A DNA stretch of 64,000 nt from Azorhizobium caulinodans ORS 571 (GCF_000010525.1 NC_009937.1:3539501-3603500); one strand, 5' to 3'; positions 25,702-35,660 are shown, numbered from the stretch's first letter. The notes: generated from the sequence alone by a model not told the origin. Made by a program: numbers and translations.

Positions 25702-26630
25702 CGACGTCCTTTCTCAAACGCGTCCGCCCCCCCGGTGCGCGCCTGTACGGTGGGAAGGGCCAGCCTGTCACACAGGCCGGCGATCTTGCCGGAACGGATC
25801 ATCAGACGATGGATGTCCAGCATGAGCAGAGCGAGCAGGCATCCTGCCGCCAGATACGTTACCTCGCCAACCTTGCCGCGGGCTGCACCATATTTGGCGA
25901 GGACGTAGCGTTCCGAATGCTTCTTGAAACGGCTGATGCGGAAAGTCTGCCGCCAGCCGGGCGCCGAGGACTTGCCACCCGCGTGGATCACGCGGGCCTC
26001 GGCCACGACGACGATCGCGATGCCGGAGCGGATGGCCCGCAGCGCAAGATCGTCGTCCTCGTGATAGAGGAAGATGCCCTCGTCGAAGCCGCCCATGGCG
26101 AGGAAGGCGCGCCGCTCCATGAGGAAGGCCGCGCCATGGACGAAGCGCGTGCAGTAATCCCCGGCGATCTCCTCCGCCTTGAGCCGCCGCTTGCGGGGGA
26201 CCGGCTCCAGGATCGAGCCTTCCTTGCGCATGGGCCGGCCGTTCTCTCCCAGGATCGCCGGCATGAAGATGCCCGGGTCGCCATAACGCTTCACTGCATC
26301 GAGGAGCGCGGGGACGGTGCCCTCCTCCATCACCGCGTCGGGATTGAGGAAGAGCACATAATCGCCCCGCGCGGCGCGGGCGCCGGCATTGCAGGCGGTG
26401 CCGAAGCCGAGATTGGCGGACATGGGCACCAGATCGAAGGGGCGCGCCACCTCGCTCTGCCAATCGAGGCCCTCGGGACTGGCGTTATCCACCACCACCA
26501 CCTGATAGGCGGCGGGCACCGAGGCGATGGCGCGCGGCAGCACGCGCCCGCTATTGTAGGAGACGAAGACCACGCTGACCGAAGGCGGCTTCTTCACCTT
26601 CACGAACAGCAACCTTTGCGGCGTTGTCAC
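25698..26630 (-). CDS. Family 2 glycosyltransferase
   Basis: A 310-residue GT-A fold glycosyltransferase. The nucleotide-binding start is VSVVFVSYNSGRVL, followed by VVVVDNASPEG, the acidic motif FLNPDAVM and the FLYHEDDDLALRA acceptor or metal-site segment, typical of rhamnosyltransferase-like GT2 proteins. The C terminus (about 255-300) has a hydrophobic segment that may anchor it to the membrane. The start chosen is GTG at 26630 with GGAG upstream; an ATG 78 bp further out (26708) is an alternative with a poorly conserved leader. It is coupled to the RgpF-like gene. Sugar donor and acceptor are unknown. Confidence 0.88.
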   Translation of the reverse strand: MTTPQRLLFVKVKKPPSVSVVFVSYNSGRVLPRAIASVPAAYQVVVVDNASPEGLDWQSEVARPFDLVPMSANLGFGTACNAGARAARGDYVLFLNPDAVMEEGTVPALLDAVKRYGDPGIFMPAILGENGRPMRKEGSILEPVPRKRRLKAEEIAGDYCTRFVHGAAFLMERRAFLAMGGFDEGIFLYHEDDDLALRAIRSGIAIVVVAEARVIHAGGKSSAPGWRQTFRISRFKKHSERYVLAKYGAARGKVGEVTYLAAGCLLALLMLDIHRLMIRSGKIAGLCDRLALPTVQARTGGADAFEKGRR

Positions 26631-26821
26631 ACCCTGCTCCTGCCGCACTGGCGCGAGTTCAAAAACGGACGCCGAACCGGCTGACGGGGGCTTTTGCAAG
26701 CCCCACACATCCCCAGGCCGCGCCCTTCGGCGGCATAGGTAGCACCGCAGCGCCGCAGATCAAGCCGAGAAGCCGGGAAGCCGCTTTGCGCCGCGGCAAG
26801 CCTGCTTTAGATTGCGCCGCC

Positions 26822-28114
26822 ATGTCGCCACCCCACCAAGGCACCACAATCCGCCGCCACCTTTTCTTTGTGGCCGGCTACGATCCCATGACCGCGGATG
26901 CCCACCACGGCATCTTCACGCGCGAGCTTGCGCGCTTTGCGGACGTGTGGGGGATCAAGGCGCGGGTGGACAGCGTGCCCCGCGCGAAGCGCACCGGTGC
27001 CACTTGGACGGCGCGCAGCGAGGGACCCGGCTGGTCCACCGAAACGAACTTCGAAATTCTAGCCTGGGACGATCTGGTGCGGCGCGACATGAACCGCAGC
27101 CGCTGGTCGCATCTGGGCGGCACGATCCGCGCCCTTGCCGACATGATCGGCTCGGGGACGCTGTTCCGCTATTTCGGCACCAGCCACCGCTACGGCATCT
27201 TCTTCTGCCTCACCTATCTGACGCTGGCCGCCATCTGGGCGGTGGCCGTGGGCCTGGGCTTTGCCGCCACGGCCTATGCCCGGCCGGTGGTGAGCGATGC
27301 GCTGATCGGCTCCTTCTACGCCTTCAACGGCCAGACCGGGAAATGGGTGGCCGTGGCAGCGGGAGTGGCGACGACGCTCATCGGCGGCTTCGGCCTGATG
27401 AAGCTTCTCAACAAGCGGTTTCGGCTCCGGCAATCCCTCGATCTTGCGGAATTTTCGGTGGACTTCGCCCATGACCGGCACCCCGAGATCAAGGAGCGCA
27501 TCACCGCCTTTGCGGACCGCGTGCATGCGGTGATGGCCTTCGGCGGCGTGGACGAGATCATCATCGCCGGCCACAGCCTCGGCGCCATGCATGCCATCAG
27601 CCTCGTGGCGCGGGCGCTGCGGGACGATCCGAACTTCGGCACCAAGATCCCCATCCGCATCCTGACGCTGGGCTCCACCATCGCGAAATTCGCCCTCCAT
27701 CCGGCGGCCGACCGGCTTCGCGGCGCGACGCGCACGGTCTCCAAGGCCACCGCCGTCGGCTGGACGGAATATCAGGCCCGCGACGACATCGTATCCTTCT
27801 ACAAGGTGGACCCGGTGACGCTCGGGCGCATCTCGGACGGCGACCCCAACCGCCGGCCGCTGGTGCGGCGCGTGGCCATCCGCTCCATGCTGACACCGAA
27901 GACCTATGCCCGCTTCCGCACCGATGTCATGCGGCTGCACTGCCAGTTCTTCCTCGCGAACGACCGGCGGGCGCCTTATGATTTCTATGCGTTCGTGTGC
28001 GCGCCGGTGCCCTACGACACGCTCGTCGGATCGCCAGAAGGGCCACTTTCCGTGCTTGCGGAGGATGGCAGCCTGCTTGCGCCGCCGCCGGTGACGCAGC
28101 AAAAGGGCGCATGA
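26822..28114 (+). CDS. Membrane-associated alpha/beta hydrolase
   Basis: A 430-residue protein with two strong hydrophobic segments (YGIFFCLTYLTLAAIWAVAVGLGFAATA and WVAVAAGVATTLIGGFGLM) in its middle and a lipase-like nucleophile elbow IIAGHSLGAMHA in the second half, whose serine is the expected nucleophile. A lead segment (HLFFVAGYDPMTADAHHGIFTREL) resembles the start of DUF-type hydrolases in Hyphomicrobiales. Acid and histidine partners were not identified with confidence. The ATG at 26822 is taken because the sequence upstream is non-conserved low-complexity. Its stop overlaps the ATG of a small methyltransferase gene (ATGA), so the two are coupled. Substrate unknown. Confidence 0.75.
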   Translation: MSPPHQGTTIRRHLFFVAGYDPMTADAHHGIFTRELARFADVWGIKARVDSVPRAKRTGATWTARSEGPGWSTETNFEILAWDDLVRRDMNRSRWSHLGGTIRALADMIGSGTLFRYFGTSHRYGIFFCLTYLTLAAIWAVAVGLGFAATAYARPVVSDALIGSFYAFNGQTGKWVAVAAGVATTLIGGFGLMKLLNKRFRLRQSLDLAEFSVDFAHDRHPEIKERITAFADRVHAVMAFGGVDEIIIAGHSLGAMHAISLVARALRDDPNFGTKIPIRILTLGSTIAKFALHPAADRLRGATRTVSKATAVGWTEYQARDDIVSFYKVDPVTLGRISDGDPNRRPLVRRVAIRSMLTPKTYARFRTDVMRLHCQFFLANDRRAPYDFYAFVCAPVPYDTLVGSPEGPLSVLAEDGSLLAPPPVTQQKGA

Positions 28115-28731
28115 TTTCGCTTCCCCTGCTCGCTCACCCGGTTTCCCTCGTCACCCTCGCCAAGTGCATCTGGGCCCTGGGCGTGGTGTCCTGGTATCTG
28201 CTGCGTCTGCCCTTCGAACTGAAGGTGCGCCGCACCCGCGTGGCCGACGCCACCCACCGCACGCTGCGCGAATACACGCTGCTGACCATCTCGACGCTTG
28301 GTCTCGGCATCGTGCCTGCAGTGTTCTGCCTCACAGGCTGGCCGCGCGGCCTCACCTATGCCACCTCGCCGCTTCAGGTGACGGCGGGCGCGCTCGTCTT
28401 CATCGCCGCGCTCTGGCTGTTCTGGCGCACCCATCGCGACCTCGGGCGCAACTGGTCGGTGACGCTGGAGATCAAGGAAACCCACCAGCTCATCACTCAC
28501 GGCGTCTATCGCGCCGTGCGGCACCCCATGTATTCGGCCTTCTTCCTGTGGGCGGTGGCGCAGGCGCTGCTGCTGCCGAACCTCGTCGCGGGCCTCTCGG
28601 GCCTCATCGGCTTCGGCATCCTGTTCGCCTTCCGGGTCGGGCGCGAGGAGCAGATGATGCGGGAGACCTTCGGCCCGCAATATGACGCCTACATGCAGCG
28701 CACCAAGCGCATCATCCCCGGCGTCTACTGA
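28111..28731 (+). CDS. Isoprenylcysteine carboxyl methyltransferase-like membrane protein (ICMT/PEMT)
   Basis: A 206-residue protein with about five membrane helices and the C-terminal pattern of ICMT/PEMT-family methyltransferases: THGVYRAVRHPMYSAFFLWAVAQALLL, then GREEQMMRETFGPQYDAYMQRTKRIIP. The R-H-P-x-Y motif and the E-E residues belong to the SAM-binding region. In bacteria such proteins methylate lipids, fatty acids or other membrane substrates; prenylated proteins are unlikely. It is translationally coupled to the membrane hydrolase upstream, suggesting one membrane-lipid modification step, which is inference. The length is normal. Confidence 0.85.
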   Translation: MISLPLLAHPVSLVTLAKCIWALGVVSWYLLRLPFELKVRRTRVADATHRTLREYTLLTISTLGLGIVPAVFCLTGWPRGLTYATSPLQVTAGALVFIAALWLFWRTHRDLGRNWSVTLEIKETHQLITHGVYRAVRHPMYSAFFLWAVAQALLLPNLVAGLSGLIGFGILFAFRVGREEQMMRETFGPQYDAYMQRTKRIIPGVY

Positions 28732-28838
28732 GGGCGGGGCGGAACGAACCGCGTCCGGACCGCGTCACTCGATTCGGACACGCTGCGTTCCAGCCGCGTT
28801 CCTTTTGGAGAGGCAGGGCTGTGCCGTTCCGGGACAGC

Positions 28839-29120
28839 TCAGGCCGGATCGAGAGGCGCCGTGCCGGTGGGCCGGCCATCCGCATCGCGGGTGATGGTGG
28901 CAACCCGGGCCTCGGCTTCGCCCAACAGCGCCTCGCAGCGCTTCTTGAGCGCTTCGCCGCGCTCATAGATGGCGATGCTCTCTTCCAGCGGCACGTTTCC
29001 GGCCTCCAGGCGCTGGACGATGCTCTCAAGCTCGGCAAGCGCCGCCTCGAAGGAGAGGGTGGACACGGCGGGACCGGCTGCGGCCTTGGTCTTGGCGTCC
29101 GTCTTGCTGGTCTCGGCCAT
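28839..29120 (-). CDS. xseB: Exodeoxyribonuclease VII small subunit
   Basis: A 93-residue protein with the XseB core [45 protein letters not shown], a helical hairpin that binds the XseA large subunit. Together they degrade single-stranded DNA in mismatch repair and DNA turnover. xseA is not in the window. A low-complexity N terminus ([15 protein letters not shown]) precedes the core. The gene reads towards dxs, its usual downstream partner in alphaproteobacteria, but four unrelated genes lie between them. Confidence 0.93.
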   Translation of the reverse strand: MAETSKTDAKTKAAAGPAVSTLSFEAALAELESIVQRLEAGNVPLEESIAIYERGEALKKRCEALLGEAEARVATITRDADGRPTGTAPLDPA

Positions 29121-29306
29121 GGGCTGTCCTTCCGAATCTCAATGCTTGCGCTCCTTATATCGGAGCACTGCGCCGCCCTTAAGGCGCCATCGGCTGTCAC
29201 AGGGTGGTCGCGGACGCCGAGCTTTGCTAGAAGCCCGCACGAAACCTCAAGCGGGCGACCGTCCCGCATCTGCGGCCCCGGCCGCCCACAACGATCAAGA
29301 GCCGCA

Positions 29307-30458
29307 ATGCCGATCGAGGCACAAAGCCCTCCCCTCCTCCGCGACAGCAGCGCGCTCGACGAAGCGCTGATGGCGCGCTTCGCCTCCGCCGGCTTCCTGC
29401 GGCTGGACCCGCCCATCCTGCAGCCGGCGGACGCCTTCCTCGACCTGTCGGGCGAAACCATCCGCCGCAGCATGTTCCTCACCAGCGGCGAGGACGGGCA
29501 GGAACTGTGCCTGCGTCCGGACCTCACCATCCCGGTGGCCCGCGAGGTGCAGCGCCTGCACCTGCCCATGCCGGCGGCCGTCTCCTACCTCGGCCCGGTG
29601 TTCCGCTCCCATTCCGGGGGCGCCGGCGAATTCCGTCAGGCGGGTGTGGAATCCTTCGGCCGCGCCGACACGGCGGCGGCGGATGCGGACATTCTGGCCC
29701 TCGGCCTTGAGACCTGCGCCATCTATGGCGTGCCGGATCCGGAAATCCTGATCGGCGACGTGGGGCTGTTCTCGGCGGTGCTGGAAGCCCTGCCGCTCGC
29801 CCCGGCCTGGCGCCGCCGCCTGATGAAGGACTTCGGGCAGGGCCGGCTGGACGAGGACATCGCCAACCTGAGCGAGAGCGAGGCCAAGGGCACCGCCGCC
29901 GTCCATGCGGGCGTGCTCTCGGCTCTGGCCGGCTCCGATCCGGACGCCGCCCGCGCGCTCATCACCGATCTTCTGTCCATCGCCGGCATCACCACGGTGG
30001 GCGGGCGCACGGTTTCCGAGATCGCCGCCCGCTTCCTGGAGCAGGCGGCGCTGGAAGGCAACGGCCTCTCGGCCGAGACGGCCGCCATCCTCTCGCGCTA
30101 TCTGGCCATCACCGGCGCCCCCGGCCCGGCGCTGGAACAGGTGCGCGCGCTGGCAAACGAAGCCCGGATCGACATTTCCGGCGCGCTGGCCGCCTTCGAG
30201 GAGCGGGCGAGCCATCTGGCTGCGCATGGGGTGAACCTGTCGGAAGTGGAATTCTCCGCCGCCTTCGGTCGGCCGCTCGATTATTACAGCGGCATGGTGT
30301 TCGAACTCAGCGATCCGGAAGGGCGCGTGGCTGCCCCGCTGGTGGCCGGCGGGCGCTATGACCGCCTGATGAGCCGCCTCGGCGCCGAAACCGTGGTGCC
30401 GGCCGTTGGATTTGCCGCGTGGGTGGAACGTCTCGCCCTGCTGGAGAGCCAGTCATGA
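29307..30458 (+). CDS. hisZ: ATP phosphoribosyltransferase regulatory subunit
   Basis: A 383-residue paralogue of histidyl-tRNA synthetase that lacks the tRNA-charging ends. Class II synthetase-like motifs are visible ([44 protein letters not shown], then [18 protein letters not shown] and [16 protein letters not shown]). HisZ binds the catalytic HisG and gives it histidine feedback control in the first step of histidine synthesis. Its stop overlaps the hisG start by 4 bp, so the pair is translated together. Divergent xseB lies upstream, with about 190 bp of shared control region. Confidence 0.95.
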   Translation: MPIEAQSPPLLRDSSALDEALMARFASAGFLRLDPPILQPADAFLDLSGETIRRSMFLTSGEDGQELCLRPDLTIPVAREVQRLHLPMPAAVSYLGPVFRSHSGGAGEFRQAGVESFGRADTAAADADILALGLETCAIYGVPDPEILIGDVGLFSAVLEALPLAPAWRRRLMKDFGQGRLDEDIANLSESEAKGTAAVHAGVLSALAGSDPDAARALITDLLSIAGITTVGGRTVSEIAARFLEQAALEGNGLSAETAAILSRYLAITGAPGPALEQVRALANEARIDISGALAAFEERASHLAAHGVNLSEVEFSAAFGRPLDYYSGMVFELSDPEGRVAAPLVAGGRYDRLMSRLGAETVVPAVGFAAWVERLALLESQS

Positions 30459-31435
30459 GCGACACGCTGATCCTTGCCGTTCCCTCCAAGGGCCGCCTTC
30501 AGGAAAACGTCCACGCCTTCTTCGCCCGCGCGGGGATGCCGCTGGTGCAGGCGCGCGGCGCACGCGAGTATCGCGGCGCGCTGGGCGGGGTGGACAATGT
30601 GGAGGTCGCCTATCTCTCGGCCTCCGAGATCGCGGCGGCGCTGGCTTCCGGGGCCGTCCATGTGGGCGTCACTGGCGAAGACCTCGTGCGCGAGAACATC
30701 CCGGATGCCGACAAGCGCGTGATGCTGCTGGAGAAGCTCGGCTTCGGCCACGCCAATGTGGTGGTGGCGGTGCCGCAGGCCTGGATCGACGTGCGGTCCA
30801 TGGAAGACCTCGACGATGTCGCCGGTCACTTCCACGCCCGCACCGGCCGGCGCATCCGGGTGGCCACCAAATATGTGAACCTCACTCGCAGCTTCTTCGC
30901 CCGTCACGGCATCGTGGACTATCGGATCGTGGAAAGCGCGGGCGCGACCGAAGGCACGCCCGCCGCCGGCAGCGCCGAACTCATCGTGGACATCACCACC
31001 ACCGGCGCGACACTGGCCGCAAACGCCCTGAAGGTGGTGGACGACGGCGTGATGCTGCGCTCGGAGGCCAATCTCGTCGCCTCGCTGACCGCCCCATGGG
31101 GCGAGGCGCAGCATGCGGCGGCCCGCGCCATGTTCGACCGCATGGCGGCCGAAAAGCGCGCCCGCACCATGCGCGAGGTGCGCACCCGCTTCATCCAGTG
31201 CGATACGAACCTCGTGGACGAGGCTGTGAGCCGCTTCCGCTGCGTGGCGCCCTTCGGCGGGCCGACCTCCTCGGGCATGCTCACGCTGCACTGCCCGCCG
31301 GACACGCTCCACGCCCTCTCCCTGTTCCTGCGCGAGCGGGGAGCGAGCATGGTGACGGTGGGCCCGATCGAATACGTGTTCGCGGCCGAAAACCCGCTCT
31401 ATGAGGCGCTTCAGGCCCGGCTCGCCGGGGCCTGA
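30455..31435 (+). CDS. hisG: ATP phosphoribosyltransferase catalytic subunit
   Basis: A 326-residue enzyme joining ATP and PRPP in the first committed step of histidine synthesis. The N-terminal part ([61 protein letters not shown]) holds the catalytic fold. The C-terminal about 90 residues ([26 protein letters not shown] and on) look like the ACT-like domain of long-form HisG rather than the short form of about 210-230 residues usually paired with HisZ. The 3' end overlaps the convergent acyltransferase gene by 25 bp. Confidence 0.95.
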   Translation: MSDTLILAVPSKGRLQENVHAFFARAGMPLVQARGAREYRGALGGVDNVEVAYLSASEIAAALASGAVHVGVTGEDLVRENIPDADKRVMLLEKLGFGHANVVVAVPQAWIDVRSMEDLDDVAGHFHARTGRRIRVATKYVNLTRSFFARHGIVDYRIVESAGATEGTPAAGSAELIVDITTTGATLAANALKVVDDGVMLRSEANLVASLTAPWGEAQHAAARAMFDRMAAEKRARTMREVRTRFIQCDTNLVDEAVSRFRCVAPFGGPTSSGMLTLHCPPDTLHALSLFLRERGASMVTVGPIEYVFAAENPLYEALQARLAGA

Positions 31436-32601
31436 GCGCGACCGATCCGGTCTTCGCGGCGGCGGGCGTAGCCATTGAACGCCCGCCGGGCCGGCTCCTC
31501 AATGCGGCTGTACGTGAAGGCCGCAAGCGCAATCACGACACCGAGGATGACGGCCAGCAGCGCAAAGCTCGGCACGACGCCGCCAAGATCGTAGAGCGTC
31601 TTGGCGTGGCCCTCGATCATGACCTCGATCTCGCGCCCGAAGCCGAACCGGCGATTGGCCAGCCAGACGCCATAAACGGCCACCATCAGCACGATCTGGT
31701 GGCCCATGTAGATGGAATAGGACCAGCGGCCGAGTGCTGCGAAGGGCGCCCCCCGCAGCAGCCGGGACACCTGCCCCGCTTCGCGCGCGAAGACCAGCAC
31801 CGCCGCCGCGAACACGGCAGGCGCACCCAGGCTGATGGCTGCCACCGCATCCGGCCCGCGCCCGGCCTTCACCACGAACAGGACCACGAGGGCGACGGTC
31901 ACGCCTTCCACCAGCGTCCCCGTCACCGAAGGCCGCATGGGCGCCTGCGCGAGCCGCTCATGGACGTGATAGGCGACAACGCCGGTAAAGAAGCCCGCCA
32001 TGCAGCGGAAGAGGCCGAAATCGGCGGTCGAATTCATGTAGGTGGGCGAGACGCAGGCCAGCAGCACGACGCAGGCTAGCGCAATGACCCCGGCGACCAG
32101 CGCGAGGCGCCCCCGCGCCAGAAGGCAGACCGCGCCGAAGAAGAGATAGGTGTAGAATTCCGCGCCAATGCTCCAGCTCGGCGCGTTCCACGCCATGCCG
32201 TGCAGGTTCACCGCATTGAGCAGCATGAGGTGGAGCGGGATCGCCACCGCCGAATATTCGCCCGGCCCCCAGGAGAGGGCGAGGCGATCGGGATGCGGCA
32301 GCAGGTTGGCAAGGCCAACGAAAGCCACGAAGGCAGCCAGCAGCGCCGCATGCAGAGGCCACAGACGGCCGAAGCGGCGGATGACGAAGCCGACCCAGCT
32401 CTCCGCATCATGGAGCCTGTCGCGATAGGCGTGGGACACCACGAAACCGCTCAGGACGAAGAAGAAGTCCACGAACAGATAGGCATTGGCCACCAGCCGC
32501 GCATCCATGAGCGGAGACGCGAAAATGAAACAGAAATGAAACAATACAACGAGCAATGCGCAGATCCCGCGCCACGCATCGAGAGCTTCAAATCGGACCA
32601 T
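31411..32601 (-). CDS. Acyltransferase family 3 membrane protein
   Basis: A 396-residue inner-membrane acyltransferase (Acyl_transf_3 / OafB-NolL type) with about 10 helices. Signatures are [19 protein letters not shown] at the start, [35 protein letters not shown] and [16 protein letters not shown]. Such proteins O-acetylate lipopolysaccharide, exopolysaccharide or Nod-factor-like glycans. The ATG at 32601 is chosen over a GTG 9 bp upstream because GGAGG is centred 8-12 bp before it. An EcfG-type promoter motif lies directly upstream (32624-32648), so expression may belong to the general stress response. The 3' end overlaps hisG. Confidence 0.88.
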   Translation of the reverse strand: MVRFEALDAWRGICALLVVLFHFCFIFASPLMDARLVANAYLFVDFFFVLSGFVVSHAYRDRLHDAESWVGFVIRRFGRLWPLHAALLAAFVAFVGLANLLPHPDRLALSWGPGEYSAVAIPLHLMLLNAVNLHGMAWNAPSWSIGAEFYTYLFFGAVCLLARGRLALVAGVIALACVVLLACVSPTYMNSTADFGLFRCMAGFFTGVVAYHVHERLAQAPMRPSVTGTLVEGVTVALVVLFVVKAGRGPDAVAAISLGAPAVFAAAVLVFAREAGQVSRLLRGAPFAALGRWSYSIYMGHQIVLMVAVYGVWLANRRFGFGREIEVMIEGHAKTLYDLGGVVPSFALLAVILGVVIALAAFTYSRIEEPARRAFNGYARRREDRIGRAQAPASRA

Positions 32602-32623
32602 TCTGCGCACCTCCGGCTCTCTG

Positions 32624-32648
32624 AACGAGCCGGATGCTGTAAGGTTCC
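32624..32648 (-). promoter_or_regulatory. EcfG-type general stress promoter of the acyltransferase gene
   Basis: On the minus strand GGAAC (complement of 32644-32648) and CGTT (complement of 32624-32627) are separated by exactly 16 nt, matching the alphaproteobacterial EcfG consensus. The -10 end lies 22 bp before the chosen ATG, giving a leader of about 16 nt that contains the GGAGG ribosome site. Confidence 0.7.
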
Positions 32649-32960
32649 CATGCGTGGAGGCAGAGGCGACAAAGCGGATACTTTGTGGCGGGCAGATGAA
32701 CGGCAGATTTACAGCGATCGCGAGGAGACAACCTCGATGCCCGACTTTTCAACCGCCGCGCGGAGTTTCGCCCTTTCCCCGTGTCCGGGTAACTTCTAGT
32801 CTTCCGCGCGCTGCCGCGACAATGGGGCGCGAGAACAGGTTGCGGTCCTCTTGCCCAACAAGCTGACCGGCCAACGTTCTCTCTGGTGGAGACGAGAGAC
32901 TGATTCACCGTTCTGAGTGTTTCGACGGTCCGGATCAGACTCTGACAAGTGGAGCCGTCC
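32649..32960. other. Divergent intergenic region, acyltransferase / pepN
   Basis: About 310 bp between the acyltransferase promoter and pepN. I see no credible gene in it and no convincing promoter for pepN. The preferred pepN ATG at 32961 is preceded by GGAG. Confidence 0.4.
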
Positions 32961-35594
32961 ATGCGTGATGCCGAGCCTCATCCCGTGCGCCTTGCCGATT
33001 ACCGGCCGCCCGCATGGCTCGTCGACACGGTGCATCTCGACATCTCGCTCCACCCCACCGCGACGCGGGTGATCTCGCGCCTCGCACTCCGCCGCAATCC
33101 CAAGGGGGATGCGACGGCCCCGGTGCTGCTTGATGGCGACGGCCTGACGCTGGTGCGCCTGGCGGTCGACGGCACGCCGCTCGCCGGCGGCGCCTATGAG
33201 GCGAGCCCGCAGGCGCTCATCCTGCGGCATCCGCCCTCCGACCGCTTCACGCTGGAGGTGGAGACGCTGGTGGACCCCACCGCCAACACCCAGCTCATGG
33301 GCCTCTATCGCTCGCGCGACAATTACTGCACGCAGTGCGAACCGGAAGGCTTCCGCCGCATCACCTATTTCCCCGACCGCTCGGATGTGCTCGCTGTCTA
33401 TACCGTGCGCGTGGAGGCGAGCCGCGCGGAAGCCCCAGTGCTGCTGAGCAACGGCAATCTGGAGCGCAGCGGCCCCATTCCCGATACCGACCGGCATTAT
33501 GCCATCTGGCACGATCCCTGGCCAAAGCCCTCCTATCTGTTCGCCCTTGTGGGCGGCAATCTTTCCAAGGTGCCGGACCATTTCGTCACCGCCTCCGGCC
33601 GCCCGGTGGACCTCGGCATCTATGTGGAGCCCGGCAAGGAAGCGCGGGCCACCTATGCCATGGACGCGCTGAAGCGCTCCATGCGCTGGGACGAGAAGGT
33701 GTTCGGCCGCGAATACGATCTCGACGTCTTCAACATCGTCGCCGTGTCCGATTTCAACATGGGCGCGATGGAGAACAAGGGCCTCAACATCTTCAACGAC
33801 AAATACGTGCTGGCGAGCCCCGAGACGGCCACCGACACGGATTATGCCGGCATCGAGAGCGTGATCGCCCACGAATATTTCCATAACTGGAGCGGCAACC
33901 GCGTCACCTGCCGCGACTGGTTCCAGCTATGCCTCAAGGAAGGCCTCACCGTCTTCCGCGACCAGGAATTCTCCTCCGACGAACGCTCGCGGCCGGTGAA
34001 GCGCATCTCTGATGTGCGCACGCTCAAGGCCGCCCAGTTCACGGAGGACGCCGGCCCGCTTTCACACCCCGTGCGGCCCGAAAGCTACCACGAGATCAAC
34101 AACTTCTACACGGCGACCGTCTATGAGAAGGGCGCCGAGGTGGTGCGGATGCTCAAGACCCTGCTGGGGGACGAGGACTTCCGCGCCGGCATGGATCTCT
34201 ATTACGCCCGCCACGACGGGGACGCGGCGACCATCGAGGATTTCCTTGCGGCCTTTGCGGAGGCGAGCGGACGCGATCTCTCGCAGTTTGCCCTCTGGTA
34301 TTCGCAGGCGGGAACGCCCCGCGTGAGCGCGCAGGGGCAGTTCGATCCCGCCGCGCGCACCTATCGCCTCGACATCCGGCAGGAGACGCCGCCCACTCCG
34401 GCTCAGCCGGAAAAGAAGCCGGTCGTGCTCCCCCTCGCCATCGGCCTCATCGGGCCGGACGGGCAGGACCTGCCGCTGACTCTGGACGACGGCCGCAACC
34501 TGCCCCGCCACGTGATCGAGGTGACGCAGGCCGAGCAGAGCTTCGTCTTCACCGGCATCGATGCGCGCCCGGTGCTGTCGCTCAACCGCGGCTTCTCGGC
34601 GCCCATCAACCTTTCGACGAACCTCGCGGACGCCGACCTCGTCTTCCTCGCCGCCCATGATCGCGATCCGTTCAACCGGTTCGACGCCCTTCAGGGCCTC
34701 GCCTTCCGCATCCTGAAGGCGGGCGCGGCCAGCGGCACGCTGCCGGATGCGGCGCCGCTCATCGAAGCCGCCCGCCTGCTGCTCGCGGACTCGACGCTCG
34801 ATCCCGCCTTCAAGGCGCAGGCGCTCGCCATCCCCGGCGAGAACGAGATCGCCCGCGAGATCGGCAGCAATGTCGATCCTGATGCCGTCTTCACCGCCCG
34901 CCGGGCGCTGAAGCGCCAGTTGGCCACAGCACTCGGAACGGAACTGGAAGAGGCCTATGCGGCCCTCGCCGCCCCGCCCCCCTATTCCCCCGGCGCGGCG
35001 GCGGCGGGCCGGCGGGCGCTGCGCAATCTCGCCCTCGATTATCTCACCTCCGGTGGCGCACCCGAGGCCATTGCCCGCGCCAAGGCTCAGTTCATGGCCG
35101 CGGACAACATGACGGACCGCTTCGCGGCCCTCGCCGTGCTGGTGCAGCACGACACGCCGGAGCGGGCGGAAGCGCTCGACGACTTCTACCGCCGTTTCGT
35201 CACCGACCCGCTGGTCATCGACAAGTGGCTGAGCCTGCAGGCGCAGATACCCGAAGCCGGGACACTGGAGCGGGTGAAGGATCTCACCCTTCTTCCGGTC
35301 TTCTCCATGGCCAATCCGAACCGCGTCCGCGCCCTCATCGGTGCCTTCGCCACCGCCAATCCCACCCAGTTCCATCGACCGGACGGGGCGGGCCACGACT
35401 TCCTGGTGGATGTGGTGCTCGGGCTCGACGCCAAGAACCCGCAGGTCGCCGCCCGGATGCTCTCGGCTTTCAAGACCTTCCGGCAACTCGAGCCGCTGCG
35501 CCGGGCGAGCGCCGAACGCGCCCTGCGGCGCGTGGCGGCTACGCCCGGCCTTTCGGCGGACGTCACCGACATCGCCACCCGCTCCCTCAGTTGA
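32961..35594 (+). CDS. pepN: Aminopeptidase N (M1 zinc metallopeptidase)
   Basis: An 877-residue cytoplasmic aminopeptidase of the M1 family, close in length to E. coli PepN. The exopeptidase motif GAMEN is at 268-272 and the zinc motif HEYFH at 304-308 with E327 18 residues later, so the catalytic site is complete. It trims N-terminal residues from peptides in protein turnover. The start at 32961 (ATG, GGAG upstream) is preferred over an in-frame GTG 12 bp earlier. A 27-bp quasi-palindrome lies 40 bp after the stop. It is a single-gene unit. Confidence 0.95.
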   Translation: MRDAEPHPVRLADYRPPAWLVDTVHLDISLHPTATRVISRLALRRNPKGDATAPVLLDGDGLTLVRLAVDGTPLAGGAYEASPQALILRHPPSDRFTLEVETLVDPTANTQLMGLYRSRDNYCTQCEPEGFRRITYFPDRSDVLAVYTVRVEASRAEAPVLLSNGNLERSGPIPDTDRHYAIWHDPWPKPSYLFALVGGNLSKVPDHFVTASGRPVDLGIYVEPGKEARATYAMDALKRSMRWDEKVFGREYDLDVFNIVAVSDFNMGAMENKGLNIFNDKYVLASPETATDTDYAGIESVIAHEYFHNWSGNRVTCRDWFQLCLKEGLTVFRDQEFSSDERSRPVKRISDVRTLKAAQFTEDAGPLSHPVRPESYHEINNFYTATVYEKGAEVVRMLKTLLGDEDFRAGMDLYYARHDGDAATIEDFLAAFAEASGRDLSQFALWYSQAGTPRVSAQGQFDPAARTYRLDIRQETPPTPAQPEKKPVVLPLAIGLIGPDGQDLPLTLDDGRNLPRHVIEVTQAEQSFVFTGIDARPVLSLNRGFSAPINLSTNLADADLVFLAAHDRDPFNRFDALQGLAFRILKAGAASGTLPDAAPLIEAARLLLADSTLDPAFKAQALAIPGENEIAREIGSNVDPDAVFTARRALKRQLATALGTELEEAYAALAAPPPYSPGAAAAGRRALRNLALDYLTSGGAPEAIARAKAQFMAADNMTDRFAALAVLVQHDTPERAEALDDFYRRFVTDPLVIDKWLSLQAQIPEAGTLERVKDLTLLPVFSMANPNRVRALIGAFATANPTQFHRPDGAGHDFLVDVVLGLDAKNPQVAARMLSAFKTFRQLEPLRRASAERALRRVAATPGLSADVTDIATRSLS

Positions 35595-35633
35595 GGGGGC
35601 GGAGACCGATTACTGCCACTTCCGGGATAATGA

Positions 35634-35660
35634 CTGCCGAAAATAGCGCATTATCGGCAG
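35634..35660. promoter_or_regulatory. 27-bp quasi-palindrome between pepN and a small exported-protein gene
   Basis: Arms CTGCCGAAAAT (35634-35644) and ATTATCGGCAG (35650-35660) match with a single mispair around AGCGC. No T tract follows, so it looks more like an operator or shared hairpin than an intrinsic terminator. Partial copies of the same words (TACTGCC and GATAATGACTGCC) occur just upstream. It sits about 78 bp before the next start codon. Confidence 0.45.
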
